41,359 bases of DNA from a virus. Shown piece by piece: positions 7,594-16,322 of this stretch. The notes beneath the pieces were generated by a model. The model made no database searches, had not been told where the DNA came from, and saw nothing but the letters and a program-made list of their open reading frames with translations. Both the position numbers and the translations under genes were made by a program. How positions within the stretch are numbered: position 1 is the stretch's first letter; every line of letters starts with the position of its first letter. The stretch lies in IMG/VR virus record IMGVR_UViG_3300034096_001100, positions 1 to 41,359 of that record; one strand, 5' to 3'.

Positions 7594-8050
7594 GAACACG
7601 GTCTCCCAGTCCCTGTTCGACGCGATGGCCCGCTGGTACTTCGGCGCTTCCGTCGAGAAGGAACCGCCGTTGGATCGCGGGGTGGGTCAGACCGTCACAA
7701 TCTCCGATTCTTGGTTAGGGATCCTCTGCCTCTCCTACTACGGCAACGGTCCCCGGCATCCCTCCGTCCAGGTCCGCCCACTCGATTCAGTGGGGGTGGA
7801 CACGCCGGCCCGTGATACCGTCGTGCAGTATGTTCCCGTCAAGGAATCCGTCCGCATGATCCCTGGTGGATATGCGGCCAAGAAGGCCCAGGTAAAACAT
7901 GTCAACCGACCCGATCAAGCTGACCAAAGACCCGATGATGCTGGCTCGGATCATCGACGAGCACTGCGAACGGGAGCAGAACCGCCTGTCGTACCGCCGG
8001 GCGACGTGGCTGGTGGCCCTGTACTACATGATGGGGGCCCGTCAGTTTGA
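7547..8050 (+). CDS. Possible gene between terminase and portal, up to 167 aa
   Basis: The stretch between terminase and portal (7594-7898) is open in frame 2, with the high-GC third positions typical of genes here. The best-looking part is MARWYFGASVEKEPPLDRG (ATG 7625) through VRMIPGGYAAKKAQVKHV. If translated to its stop it overlaps the portal gene by 152 nt, and the last 50 residues there read like an out-of-frame shadow. No ribosome-binding site is evident at ATG 7547 or 7625. It may be a real small gene with a run-over end, or a decayed one. It carries a CAGTGGGGGT copy at 7788. Confidence 0.4.
   Translation: MHEPHTQQPQRQTRSENTVSQSLFDAMARWYFGASVEKEPPLDRGVGQTVTISDSWLGILCLSYYGNGPRHPSVQVRPLDSVGVDTPARDTVVQYVPVKESVRMIPGGYAAKKAQVKHVNRPDQADQRPDDAGSDHRRALRTGAEPPVVPPGDVAGGPVLHDGGPSV
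7788..7797 (+). repeat. CAGTGGGGGT motif copy 3
   Basis: Exact 10-mer within CGATTCAGTGGGGGTGG, between the terminase and portal genes. Confidence 0.85.
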
Positions 8051-9902
8051 TGTCTTCGATCCGGTCAGCGGCACCGTCCGCTACTCGTACCTCGACGACG
8101 AGGAGAAGATGGAGTTCCAGTCCTCGGAGCTCCTGAGCGCGGTCGACAAGATCTCCGGCCGCCTGTCTTCGCTGGACTACAGGCCGCTGGTGCAGCGCGT
8201 CGGGTCCTCGCTGAGCTCGATCCGCCAGCGGTCGATCGCGCAGATCATGCTGGACCAGGTGGTCTCGGAGCACCAGCTCCAGCGCGTGGTCCCGCAGTTC
8301 AATCACATCTTCGCGCTCCTGGGCTCCTGCGGCATCACCGGCCACATGGTCAACCACCCCACGGTAGGCATGACCGCCGACCTTGAGGTCGTGCACCCGA
8401 TGGAGTTGTTCCCGTTCCCGAGCCTGACCCAGGACTACACGAAGCAGCGCGGCCTCCTGCGCCAGCGCATGGTCTCCATGGAGTACCTGAAGGACGTGTT
8501 CGGCCCGAAGGTGACCCGCAACAAGGACCGCCTGGAGTACTTCACGATCAAGCCGGGCGAGACCTTCGAGCAGCAGACCGCCAACGAGTACACCATGGGT
8601 TCCAACGTGGAGTACTCCGACAGCAAGGTCGTGGGCTCGGATCCGAAGTACGACGCGATCGAGGTCGTCAAGGTCCGCGAGCTCTGGCTCAAGGGACCCC
8701 GCGACACCGTGACCCGCTACGTCGTGACGAGCGGCGAGTACGTGATCCACGACGAGGACCTGGAGGGCCGGGAGGTCTACTGCCCGATTGGGTTCGCCAG
8801 GTTCATGGAGAACGGCACGTTCCACGGCGCCGGTGTCTTCGACCTGCTGTTCCCGCTGTGCCGCGAAGCCGAGAAGCTTCAGAAGCAGCTCTTCAAGAAC
8901 GTGCACGACATCGACCGTTACGGCGTCCTCGTGCTGCCGCACGGCTCGTTCAACGCGAACACGATGCTGCGCGACGTGGGCAAGGGGCTCCGGGTGTTCC
9001 CGTGGGAACCGGATCCGATCAGCGAGGGCTTCCGTCCCTTCAACATCACGCCGTTCAACTCCGGCGACGTGCCCGGCAAGATCAGCGCATTCGCGGTCCA
9101 GCAGATCGACCGCCTCAACCCGATCCGCGATCTGATCGCGGAGAAGGGCCGCGTCGACTCCGCCACGGGCCTGCAGTTCCTGGACGAGCAGGTGAACCGC
9201 GCCATGAACACCCCCACTGCCGGTGTGCAGCAGGCGTGGGGCGATTGCTACCGGGCGGTGCTGGCCGGCACGGTGCGCGAGGTTGTGTTCAGCCCGAAGA
9301 CGTTCACGGTGGACCAGCTGACCCTGGACCTCGCGGGCGTCGTGGTTGACCCCGAGACCATGGCCGTCAGCTTCGAGCAGAATCCGCTGCCGTCGCTCGG
9401 GCAGCTGTCGTTCAAGATCAAGGACATCAACCCCCGGAGCAAGGTGGCCCGCAAGCAGGAGGCCCTCCAGCTCCAGCAGCAGTTCCAGATCGACCCGGAC
9501 ACCTTCATGCTCTTTGCGCTGAAGGAGGGCCTGGACTTCGCGATGTGGACCGACGAGCACCAGTCGGCCTACGAGTCGGTTGTGCGGAACTGCCTGCTCC
9601 TGTACGGTGACGGCAAGAGCCCGGGGCAGGTGGTGCTGACGCCGCAGACCACGAAGCCCGAGATGCAGATCCGGGTGCTCAACTCCTTCATGGCGGGACC
9701 GACGATGGCGGTTGCATCGGCCGAGGTGCAGAACGCCTTCATCGAGTACCACAAGACGCTGATGAGCTTTATGGGCTTGGTACTTCCGAACGCCCTTCCC
9801 AATCCAGACGATATGGCTATGCTGGGGCGGCTGGATCAGCAGATGGCCCAGCTCCAGGGGATGCAGCAGCAGGCTCCTGGCCCACAGATGCAAGGGATGT
9901 AA
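7899..9902 (+). CDS. Portal (head-tail connector) protein
   Basis: 667 residues. Size, position directly after terminase and before scaffold and capsid genes, and sequence style all fit a podovirus-type portal. It has an N-terminal helical region, a wing and stem region with VVHPMELFPFPS and RELWLKGPRDTVTRYVV, a long segment AEKLQKQLFKNVHDIDRYGVL matching portal stem helices, and a Gln/Met-rich C-terminal tail (LQGMQQQAPGPQMQGM) like portal barrels. Twelve copies would form the DNA channel at one capsid vertex. The start is ATG 7899 with a weak AGG site. An antisense motif copy at 9210 encodes NTPTAG. Confidence 0.9.
   Translation: MSTDPIKLTKDPMMLARIIDEHCEREQNRLSYRRATWLVALYYMMGARQFDVFDPVSGTVRYSYLDDEEKMEFQSSELLSAVDKISGRLSSLDYRPLVQRVGSSLSSIRQRSIAQIMLDQVVSEHQLQRVVPQFNHIFALLGSCGITGHMVNHPTVGMTADLEVVHPMELFPFPSLTQDYTKQRGLLRQRMVSMEYLKDVFGPKVTRNKDRLEYFTIKPGETFEQQTANEYTMGSNVEYSDSKVVGSDPKYDAIEVVKVRELWLKGPRDTVTRYVVTSGEYVIHDEDLEGREVYCPIGFARFMENGTFHGAGVFDLLFPLCREAEKLQKQLFKNVHDIDRYGVLVLPHGSFNANTMLRDVGKGLRVFPWEPDPISEGFRPFNITPFNSGDVPGKISAFAVQQIDRLNPIRDLIAEKGRVDSATGLQFLDEQVNRAMNTPTAGVQQAWGDCYRAVLAGTVREVVFSPKTFTVDQLTLDLAGVVVDPETMAVSFEQNPLPSLGQLSFKIKDINPRSKVARKQEALQLQQQFQIDPDTFMLFALKEGLDFAMWTDEHQSAYESVVRNCLLLYGDGKSPGQVVLTPQTTKPEMQIRVLNSFMAGPTMAVASAEVQNAFIEYHKTLMSFMGLVLPNALPNPDDMAMLGRLDQQMAQLQGMQQQAPGPQMQGM
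9210..9219 (-). repeat. CAGTGGGGGT motif copy 4
   Basis: Exact 10-mer on the - strand in the portal gene (TPT codons). Confidence 0.8.
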
Positions 9903-10811
9903 ATGGACCCCACGACGAAGATCACGCTCGAAGACGGAACCGAGGTCACGCTGGCGGATCTCATGCAGAACCGGAAGGACCTGCAGGAGGCCGTCGAGAT
10001 CAACGACACCCTGCAGAAGGATCTGCAGGAGGTCGGCGTCTTGTTCCAGGCGGGCATCACCCAGGACCGCCGCGAGAACGCAATCCGCAACGTGCTCGAG
10101 AACCTGGGCTACGAAGACGAACAGATCGGCAAGTACCTGGAGGCCACCCGCCAGGCACCCACCCCGAAACCGGAACCGGAGGAAGTCGAGGAGATCGAGC
10201 TTCCCGACCTGCCGGACGAGAACGACGACATCGAAGATTCCAGTGGGGGTGAACAAGAGGACACCATGACCGCAGAACGTGAACAGATCCTTCGGCAGGA
10301 GCTCGAGGCCCAGCGGGCTGAGCTCCACAAGATGCGGGTGCGCGAGCTCCGCGAAAACCTGAACCGCCAACTGGATACCGCGTTGAAAAGCAATGCGGAC
10401 TTCCAGAGGCTTATCGAGAGCGCCCGCAGTACTCGGGGCGACGAAGGCGTGAAGCAGGCAGAGCAGACGCTTCGAGCACAACTCGAGCAGCGCGCTCTGG
10501 AGCGCATGCAGGCTCGTCGTGCCACTGCGGGAACCTTCGAGGACTCATGGATGTCCGAGGAGGTCGAGAAGGCAGTAGAGCCCGTCGTGGGCACATTCCG
10601 GTCGGTAATCGGCGACATCGACAAGCTCGGTCGGTCGTCGGAAACGGTCACTGGACTCGACGCGCAGGAGATTCTGCGCTCCAAGCCAATCCCCGCTCCA
10701 GAGTACAAGGCTGGGATGTCCTTGACCGACGTTGAGTCGGATGTCAAGGCATTCGCCTCGGACACCATCAAGCGGGCCTTGGCGTCGTCTCCCGGTGAAT
10801 CCGCAATCTGA
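9903..10811 (+). CDS. Capsid scaffold protein
   Basis: 302 residues, directly after portal and before the major capsid gene, as usual for scaffolds. It is strongly acidic in the middle (EPEEVEEIELPDLPDENDD, about 83-110) and then coiled-coil (LRQELEAQRAELHKMRVREL and following). The last 60 residues would be the capsid-binding tail. An in-frame ATG at 10266 follows a GAGG site and lies 16 bases after a CAGTGGGGGT copy at 10241. Initiation there would give a 181-residue scaffold core without the acidic N-terminus. No protease signature is visible. Confidence 0.82.
   Translation: MDPTTKITLEDGTEVTLADLMQNRKDLQEAVEINDTLQKDLQEVGVLFQAGITQDRRENAIRNVLENLGYEDEQIGKYLEATRQAPTPKPEPEEVEEIELPDLPDENDDIEDSSGGEQEDTMTAEREQILRQELEAQRAELHKMRVRELRENLNRQLDTALKSNADFQRLIESARSTRGDEGVKQAEQTLRAQLEQRALERMQARRATAGTFEDSWMSEEVEKAVEPVVGTFRSVIGDIDKLGRSSETVTGLDAQEILRSKPIPAPEYKAGMSLTDVESDVKAFASDTIKRALASSPGESAI
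10241..10250 (+). repeat. CAGTGGGGGT motif copy 5
   Basis: Exact 10-mer in the scaffold gene (SSGGE), 16 bases before an internal in-frame ATG. Confidence 0.85.
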
Positions 10812-10828
10812 AATAAAGGGCAACACAC

Positions 10829-12502
10829 ATGCCATTCGCAACAACCGGCTCGATCTTCGACCGGCAGTCCAACCGCATTCAGGAAGTCCTCAACAAGTCC
10901 CTCAAGGTGTTCCTTGCGGGCCTCGACCCGGTCTGGCGTGACAGCGTCGTCACCAGCCAGGGCGTCGGCAACTCCGGCGACATGGGACGTGACCTCAAGA
11001 TCACCAAGCTCTTCATGGGCAGCCTGACCGGCGTCATCGATCCGGGTCGTCCATACGGCGAGCAGGATCTCTACGGTGACACCACGACCTCGCTCGGCCA
11101 GCTGATGCACACCCAGAACACGAACCAGGCGTACCCGAGCCCGCGCGAGGGTCCGAACGCCACCGCGTACCGGCTTGCGATTCCGATGAAGTCGCTCGTC
11201 ACCAACCTGATGATCACCCTCGGTGAGAAGCAGGCTGACGCGACCCCGGCGCTCATCGATCAGGTCGTCGCCCCGAAGCTGACGGCGTTCGCCCGCAACA
11301 TGGCGCACACCCTCTGCAACTACTGGTACCTGAGCCAGAACAGCTCGTACCGGCTCTGCACCACCTCGAACGCCGAAGTGATCCGAGTCGCGAGTGCGGG
11401 AAACGTGGCGACCCACTGGAAGATCCGCTTCAATCCGGCGAACTTCGAGACCCACCGGTTCACCCGTGGCCAGCGCGTGGACCTCATCGTTCCGGCGACT
11501 GGCGTCCGCTCCAATGATTCCACCGGAACCATCGGTTCTCAGACCCGCACCAGCCGTCGTCAGCTGATCGTGGAGAACGTGGATGCGCTGCAGAACCGCG
11601 TCACCCTTGTCACCCCCAACGATGTCTACACCGATTTCTTCGACAAGTCTGCTTCGCCGGCGGCGGTCGGCTCGGGCGCAGTTCCGACCAGCTGGACGGC
11701 AGAGACCGACTTTGACTCGATGGCGGTCGTGTACGCGAACACCACGATCAACGGCAGCAATGCCGGATCGAACACGTTCTCGGGCATCGCCGGCATCAAC
11801 AGCTGGCTCAAGAACGGCAACGAGACCAATACGGACGGAGCCAAGCTGCTGGGCGCAGAGGCTGACTCGGTCGACTTCATCGACGTGAACGAGCGTCCGG
11901 AGTTCAAGAGCTTCAAGTACGACGTGGCCGGCGTGCTCACGGAGTACAACCTCAAGCGCTACCTCCAGCGCGTTCACTCGGCGTTCGAGCCGAACGGCAA
12001 CACCATCGACACGCTCATCGCCAGCGAGGGCGTGTGGACGGCGTACGAGGCGCAGAAGATCGGTCAGTACCGCATCGACCGCACCAACCGCGCTGCCTCG
12101 ATCACCAACGAGGGCCAGGCCGACGGCTTCAGCTTCAGCTTCGAGGGCAAGACCTACAAGGGTTCGACCTCGCGCTACGTCGAGGGCGGCACCCTCTACG
12201 GCATCAAGCTGGGCGGCAAGAACTGGAAGAAGTACATCCCGCCGAGCCCGGCTGGACTGTCCAAGATGAGCCAGGCGGACGCCTACGTTCCGTTCGAGTT
12301 CGTCGCGGGCGCCATCACCGGCACCAGCACCAACCAGCTGCCGATGTTCGCCATCAGCGGCTCTGACAACCTGGTGACCCAGGCCAGCCAGATGCCGGGC
12401 CGCATCCGCATGCAGCTCGTCCCCGATCAGGTCAACGGCATGAAGCTCGTTGGCATCACGGAGGATCGCGTGTACATGCCGACCTCCGGCAACATCGCCT
12501 GA
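10829..12502 (+). CDS. Major capsid protein
   Basis: 557 residues, preceded by scaffold and followed by a strong terminator, which suits a highly expressed product. The sequence is Gly/Asn/Thr-rich with HK97-like features: an N-terminal helix (RQSNRIQEVLNKSL), an extended loop and P-domain region (LMHTQNTNQAYPSPREGPNATAYRLAIPMKSL), and a C-terminal beta-rich part ending in GMKLVGITEDRVYMPTSGNIA. It would form the icosahedral shell. The AAAGGG site is about 9 bases before ATG 10829. No motif copies fall in this gene, unlike most of its large neighbours. Confidence 0.9.
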   Translation: MPFATTGSIFDRQSNRIQEVLNKSLKVFLAGLDPVWRDSVVTSQGVGNSGDMGRDLKITKLFMGSLTGVIDPGRPYGEQDLYGDTTTSLGQLMHTQNTNQAYPSPREGPNATAYRLAIPMKSLVTNLMITLGEKQADATPALIDQVVAPKLTAFARNMAHTLCNYWYLSQNSSYRLCTTSNAEVIRVASAGNVATHWKIRFNPANFETHRFTRGQRVDLIVPATGVRSNDSTGTIGSQTRTSRRQLIVENVDALQNRVTLVTPNDVYTDFFDKSASPAAVGSGAVPTSWTAETDFDSMAVVYANTTINGSNAGSNTFSGIAGINSWLKNGNETNTDGAKLLGAEADSVDFIDVNERPEFKSFKYDVAGVLTEYNLKRYLQRVHSAFEPNGNTIDTLIASEGVWTAYEAQKIGQYRIDRTNRAASITNEGQADGFSFSFEGKTYKGSTSRYVEGGTLYGIKLGGKNWKKYIPPSPAGLSKMSQADAYVPFEFVAGAITGTSTNQLPMFAISGSDNLVTQASQMPGRIRMQLVPDQVNGMKLVGITEDRVYMPTSGNIA

Positions 12503-12523
12503 TCCTGAGCCAGACGGTACAAT

Positions 12524-12559
12524 GGGGCCATCCCGTAAATGGGGTGGCCCCTATTCTTT
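12524..12559 (+). terminator. Rho-independent terminator after the major capsid gene
   Basis: GGGGCCATCCC (12524-12534) pairs with GGGGTGGCCCC (12541-12551) around GTAAAT, an 11-bp stem with one G-T wobble, followed by TATTCTTT. The next gene starts only 11 bases later, so it probably reduces rather than blocks expression of tail genes. Confidence 0.9.
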
Positions 12560-12569
12560 GGAGTGAACC

Positions 12570-13121
12570 ATGTCGATGTCGGAAGCTGAGATTTCGGCGG
12601 CTCTACTGTTCGGAACCGAGATGTCGGCCGAGCGGTTCGAGTTGGTACCCCCGTGCCCCTGGCTGTCGGCCCTGAAGCAGAAGACAGGGATGGACGACCT
12701 GTTCGTGTACCGGCACCGCAAGACCGGGAAGTTCGGTCTGGCGCAGTGGTCGATCAAGCCGAAGGTGTTCGGTCAGGGAATGGCGGTGGCCACTGAGCTC
12801 TGCATCTTCTCCGGTCCTCCAGGACAGAACCCGCCGGATCTTCCGGAGATGGAGTGGCTGCTGTGGCGCTGCAAGCCGGAGGCGGAGATGATTGACGAGA
12901 TGAAGCGCAACCGGCTTAAGAAGTACAGTGACAAGCAGTCGGCGCTGCTGGATCGGAAGACCATGCTGGATGACATGGAGAAGGTGCTTCGGACCAGGGG
13001 ACTGGACGAGGCCGCTGACAAACTGAGTCTTGAGGATGTACCGGACGAGGGACCCGAGCTGGACCAGATGCGCGAACTGCTGACCTGGGCCGCTTCCGGC
13101 AAGATCATCTCCACGAGCTGA
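12570..13121 (+). CDS. Hypothetical head-proximal protein, 183 aa
   Basis: No family recognised. It lies between the major capsid gene's terminator and the adaptor gene, so a head-completion or capsid-associated role is possible. The N-terminal half is globular (FELVPPCPWLSALKQKTGMDDLFVYRHRKTGKFGLAQW). The C-terminal half is a charged helical rod (MIDEMKRNRLKKYSDKQSALLDRKTMLDDMEKVLR). The start ATG has a GGAG site that lies right after the terminator stem and U tract. Confidence 0.75.
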   Translation: MSMSEAEISAALLFGTEMSAERFELVPPCPWLSALKQKTGMDDLFVYRHRKTGKFGLAQWSIKPKVFGQGMAVATELCIFSGPPGQNPPDLPEMEWLLWRCKPEAEMIDEMKRNRLKKYSDKQSALLDRKTMLDDMEKVLRTRGLDEAADKLSLEDVPDEGPELDQMRELLTWAASGKIISTS

Positions 13122-13124
13122 ACC

Positions 13125-14186
13125 ATGCACTCATCAGGCTCCATCATCAAGACGTACTGCGAGAAGGTCCGGCATTACCTCGACGATCCGGATCTCGACG
13201 CCAAGTACGACGACAACTACCTGGTGCGGTTCTTCCTGCCGAGCGCGATGACCGACGTGATGTCGCGCGTCTCGCAGATGTCGGAAGCCCAGATCCTTTC
13301 GTCCTTCGACATCACGGTCACCCCCGGAACAACGCACTACCGGCTCCCGCCAGCGGTCGCGCAGGTCATCCGCATCGGAGTCGTGGAAGCGGTCACCGGT
13401 CTGTTCGTGGAGGACCTCCGGCCCCGAAACCAGTTCAACCTGCATGGTCCGAACTGGTCCATCCAGGGCAACGCCATCGTGTTCCAGCCGGCCATTGATT
13501 CGACCCGGACATTCACGGTGGTGTTCGTGCCGAGCGGCGACGTGATGTGCCACTACTGTTCGACGCTCACGGGTTCCCTGAACTCGAACGGCACGTTCAC
13601 GATGGACACGACGCCGACGCTCGGCAGCATCGACAAGCGCCCGAACTCCTACCAGGGTTGCTACGTCCGCGTGTTCGGCAACGTGACCGACGAAATCACC
13701 ATCCGCAACCACGACTCCACCCTGCAGGTGCTGACGCCCAACATCGCGTTCCTCAACGCAGCTGGCCTCTACAGCTACGAGGTGGTTCCGTTCCTGCTGG
13801 AACCGATGATCGACGCGGTCTCAATCAGCGCGGCCATGCGCGCGGGCGTGGGCCGCAAGATCAACCAGGCCCACATGCAGTCGTTGATGCTGGCGTACAA
13901 GCAGGCGATCAAAACGTCGCACGACACGCTGGCCAACATGAATGGCCGCACCGGCAAGTACTTCGCCAGCCCGACCATCGACACCCATCCGGCCTTCTAC
14001 GTCGGACCTGCTGCCGCCACCAGCACACCCACGATCGGCGGCGGAGTCGGAGGCACTGCGGCCTGCGACTGCGAGGACGTGGCCAGCCAGACCACCCAGG
14101 CCCAGATCCTCGCGCTCCTCGAAAGCCTCGAGACCAACGTGGAAGCTTTGGCGACCGGGGGAATCGACGGAGGAACCTGGAGCTAA
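13125..14186 (+). CDS. Head-tail adaptor-like protein, 353 aa
   Basis: The N-terminal helical part (DPDLDAKYDDNYLVRFFLPSAM) is followed by beta segments PGTTHYRLPPAVAQVIRIGVVE and NWSIQGNAIVFQPAIDSTRTFTVVFVPSG. This is the layout I know from tail tubular A-like or gp6-type adaptor proteins of short-tailed phages. It would bind the portal and prepare the tail interface. Residues near 285-320 are Gly-rich with CDC, then a short coiled coil at the C-terminus. Stop and next start overlap (TAATG). The assignment rests on pattern and gene order only. Confidence 0.6.
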   Translation: MHSSGSIIKTYCEKVRHYLDDPDLDAKYDDNYLVRFFLPSAMTDVMSRVSQMSEAQILSSFDITVTPGTTHYRLPPAVAQVIRIGVVEAVTGLFVEDLRPRNQFNLHGPNWSIQGNAIVFQPAIDSTRTFTVVFVPSGDVMCHYCSTLTGSLNSNGTFTMDTTPTLGSIDKRPNSYQGCYVRVFGNVTDEITIRNHDSTLQVLTPNIAFLNAAGLYSYEVVPFLLEPMIDAVSISAAMRAGVGRKINQAHMQSLMLAYKQAIKTSHDTLANMNGRTGKYFASPTIDTHPAFYVGPAAATSTPTIGGGVGGTAACDCEDVASQTTQAQILALLESLETNVEALATGGIDGGTWS

Positions 14187-15268
14187 TGGCTCTCATCGGC
14201 TACCCATACTCGGCGGCTTCCCAGGATCTCTGGCTCTACGGGCCTGAGACCATCGTGCACAGCGGTGGCTCCACCGTGGTCGAAAGCCCGATTGCCTGGA
14301 ACCCAGGATCACCGCTGTACGGCTACCGCCGGTCACTGCAGGGCATCTCTCTGCGGAAGCGATACGCCTCCAACATCAACCTGAGCGCCTCCTACTTCCA
14401 GTACAACGACCCGAACGATCCCGCCAACAAGTGGGTCTACAACAACTGCTACCCGATGGCGTTCCTGGCCATCACCCGCAAGCACTTGTTCACCTGTGCC
14501 CACTGTTACGGCCGCACCGTGTCTGCAGTCCGCAATCCCGCACAGAAATGGTCCGGGACTGTGTGGACGCCCAACAACCTGAACGACAAGCTGACGGCGT
14601 TCAAGTGGATGGACGCCAACAACAACATCTCCGACTCCTTCGAGACCACCCAGGTCATTGCACCGTACGGCGTCAACACCACACCCCCACTGTCTACGGA
14701 TGCGGACGTTCTCCTGTCGGAGCTCGAAGGAACCCTCTCGTTCGAGCCGCTGCAGGTCGTGGACTTCCTGAACCTGGCGCCGAACGCCACGATGTGGCTG
14801 ATCGACTCCACGATGAAGATCATCAGGATGAAGACCGTTTCGTCGAGCGTCGGCTACTCCTCCGTGTCCGGGACATCCCAGGAGCGCCTTACGGTCCAGT
14901 CGATGCTGCCCGACGGATCAGCCACCGCGATCGTGCAGTTCTTCCTCCACGATTCCGGAAGCTTCCTCCTCGCCGAGATCAGGCCTCCGTCAAGCCCTGC
15001 GGCCGGCGACGGGATCATGGGCCTGGTGGCGTCCCACGTCTACACGGGCGGATCGTTCTACTCCCCCGCCGGGTTCTACGGAGAGCTCTCGGCACCAGGT
15101 CAGTGGGGGTCTGCACCGAACCCGATCAACATCCGCCAGTACACCGAGGCCACTGGCTTCGAGATGAAGCCGTTGGTCCACGCCAAGCGCCAGCACACCG
15201 ACCTCGTCCTTGTCAACGAGATGGACCGCCTGCTCGAGCGGGTCCAGGCCATCCAGCTCCCGGAGTGA
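14186..15268 (+). CDS. Tail-region protein with a trypsin-like peptidase signature, 360 aa
   Basis: The ordered signature of chymotrypsin-fold (S1/PA clan) peptidases is visible. AITRKHLFTCAHCYG (95-109) is an equivalent of 'VLTAAHC', with H106. STDADVLLSELEGTL (170-184) resembles the 'D.ALL.L' block, with D172 or D174. HDSGSFLLAEI (255-265) corresponds to 'GDSGSPL', with S257, followed by GDGIMGLVASHVY (274-286) where trypsin-like enzymes have their substrate-binding strand. H255 replaces the usual Gly, and S259 is where GDSGSP enzymes have the next Ser. It sits between adaptor and fibre genes, so it may process tail proteins or cut host surface protein. Catalysis is inferred, not shown. Confidence 0.6.
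   Translation: MALIGYPYSAASQDLWLYGPETIVHSGGSTVVESPIAWNPGSPLYGYRRSLQGISLRKRYASNINLSASYFQYNDPNDPANKWVYNNCYPMAFLAITRKHLFTCAHCYGRTVSAVRNPAQKWSGTVWTPNNLNDKLTAFKWMDANNNISDSFETTQVIAPYGVNTTPPLSTDADVLLSELEGTLSFEPLQVVDFLNLAPNATMWLIDSTMKIIRMKTVSSSVGYSSVSGTSQERLTVQSMLPDGSATAIVQFFLHDSGSFLLAEIRPPSSPAAGDGIMGLVASHVYTGGSFYSPAGFYGELSAPGQWGSAPNPINIRQYTEATGFEMKPLVHAKRQHTDLVLVNEMDRLLERVQAIQLPE
14683..14692 (-). repeat. CAGTGGGGGT motif copy 6
   Basis: Exact 10-mer on the - strand in the trypsin-like gene (encodes TPPL, just before its DADVLL block). Confidence 0.8.
15101..15110 (+). repeat. CAGTGGGGGT motif copy 7
   Basis: Exact 10-mer, preceded by T, in the trypsin-like gene (encodes QWGS). Confidence 0.85.
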
Positions 15269-15272
15269 CATC

Positions 15273-16322
15273 ATGACCATCGAAGGCCCGATCATCCCCA
15301 AGAAGTTCACGCCTGCAACGACGGCTGCGCCGACCCCGACGGTCGCCTCCAGCGTTGCCGGAGAGATCATCACGTGCACGAACACCGGCAGGATGTGGGT
15401 CAACAACCGCGACCTGACCATGGTCCCCGTCCGCCCCGAGTTCACCTTCACCAACCTCTTGAGTGAAACGGTTGGGGGAATCCGAAGCACCCTCTTTGGC
15501 ACATTCCCATTCCAATCAGTGGGGGTGGAGATCTACGGGTCAGGACTTCGGGTCGGTGCCATCGATGCCACTGGGCCGATCACCACGACCGGATCTCTGA
15601 GTTCGGCAGGTCTTTCCGTGAACTCGGCCAGCGCCATCACGGTGTCGACAACAGCGACGGCTGGAAACCCGATCAACCTGACGAGCATCAAGCCGACGAT
15701 GTCGAACCAGAACCACGCGACGGGCGCCGGTCTGTACTGGTTCAGCGTCACCAAGGACCTGGGCTGCGAGTTCGGCGACAGCGGAGGCGCGGCGAATAGC
15801 TACAGGCTCAACGCCTTGATCAGCGGAACCAAGGCTCAGTTCGAGCGAGTGGTCGAGGCCAACGACGGCGTGAAGATCACCGATCTGCCGTCCAGCTACC
15901 TGCTGGGAACCGACGCAACAGGCCTTGTTCAAAGCACCGGTTTGACAAGAGGCCAAACGGTCCTCACGTCCCCCGTCGCATTGACGGCTAACAGCGATAC
16001 AACTCTGACTGATCTCACTGCCGCTCCTGGTAGTGCGGGCACATACCTCATCACGGTTCAAGTGGTGGCCAACCACAACGGTAATTACGCCTTGACGGCA
16101 ACTCTTCGGGATCATGGTGTTGCAGGAATCTCCCACGCTAAGACGAGCGGCAACGGGTTCGTCACCCTGACGCTGACGGCCATCTATACAGCTGCCTCTG
16201 CCCCCAATTTCCGCGTGGCCTGCCTTTCGTCGCACACCGCCACTATTCAAGTCGAAACCGGGGATGGTACTTTCCCGACGGCCGATCTGGCCACGCACCT
16301 TAGCTGGGTGCGGTTGGCGTGA
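15273..16322 (+). CDS. Fibre-like protein with C-terminal jelly-roll-like domain, 349 aa
   Basis: Start chosen at ATG 15273 with a GGAG site; a longer in-frame start at 15210 lies in the previous gene. The middle is Thr/Ser/Gly-rich, repetitive and probably beta-helical (TGPITTTGSLSSAGLSVNSAS). The last 115 residues (from SPVALTANSDTTLTDL, through GTYLITVQVVANHNGNYALTATL, to ATHLSWVRLA) resemble the TNF/C1q-type jelly-roll heads at the ends of phage receptor-binding fibres. A role in host binding is likely but inferred. A CAGTGGGGGT copy at 15517 encodes QSVGVE. The end overlaps the next GTG by 4 nt (GTGA). Confidence 0.65.
   Translation: MTIEGPIIPKKFTPATTAAPTPTVASSVAGEIITCTNTGRMWVNNRDLTMVPVRPEFTFTNLLSETVGGIRSTLFGTFPFQSVGVEIYGSGLRVGAIDATGPITTTGSLSSAGLSVNSASAITVSTTATAGNPINLTSIKPTMSNQNHATGAGLYWFSVTKDLGCEFGDSGGAANSYRLNALISGTKAQFERVVEANDGVKITDLPSSYLLGTDATGLVQSTGLTRGQTVLTSPVALTANSDTTLTDLTAAPGSAGTYLITVQVVANHNGNYALTATLRDHGVAGISHAKTSGNGFVTLTLTAIYTAASAPNFRVACLSSHTATIQVETGDGTFPTADLATHLSWVRLA
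15517..15526 (+). repeat. CAGTGGGGGT motif copy 8
   Basis: Exact 10-mer within AATCAGTGGGGGTGG in the fibre-like gene (QSVGVE). Confidence 0.85.

Noticed and set aside
7902-10481. An 859-codon - strand frame opposite the portal and scaffold genes
   Set aside because: Mirror-frame artefact of GC-rich third positions; low-complexity composition, and portal and scaffold are clearly encoded on the other strand.
10109-11977. A 622-codon - strand frame opposite scaffold and capsid
   Set aside because: Same mirror effect; the capsid gene accounts for the region.
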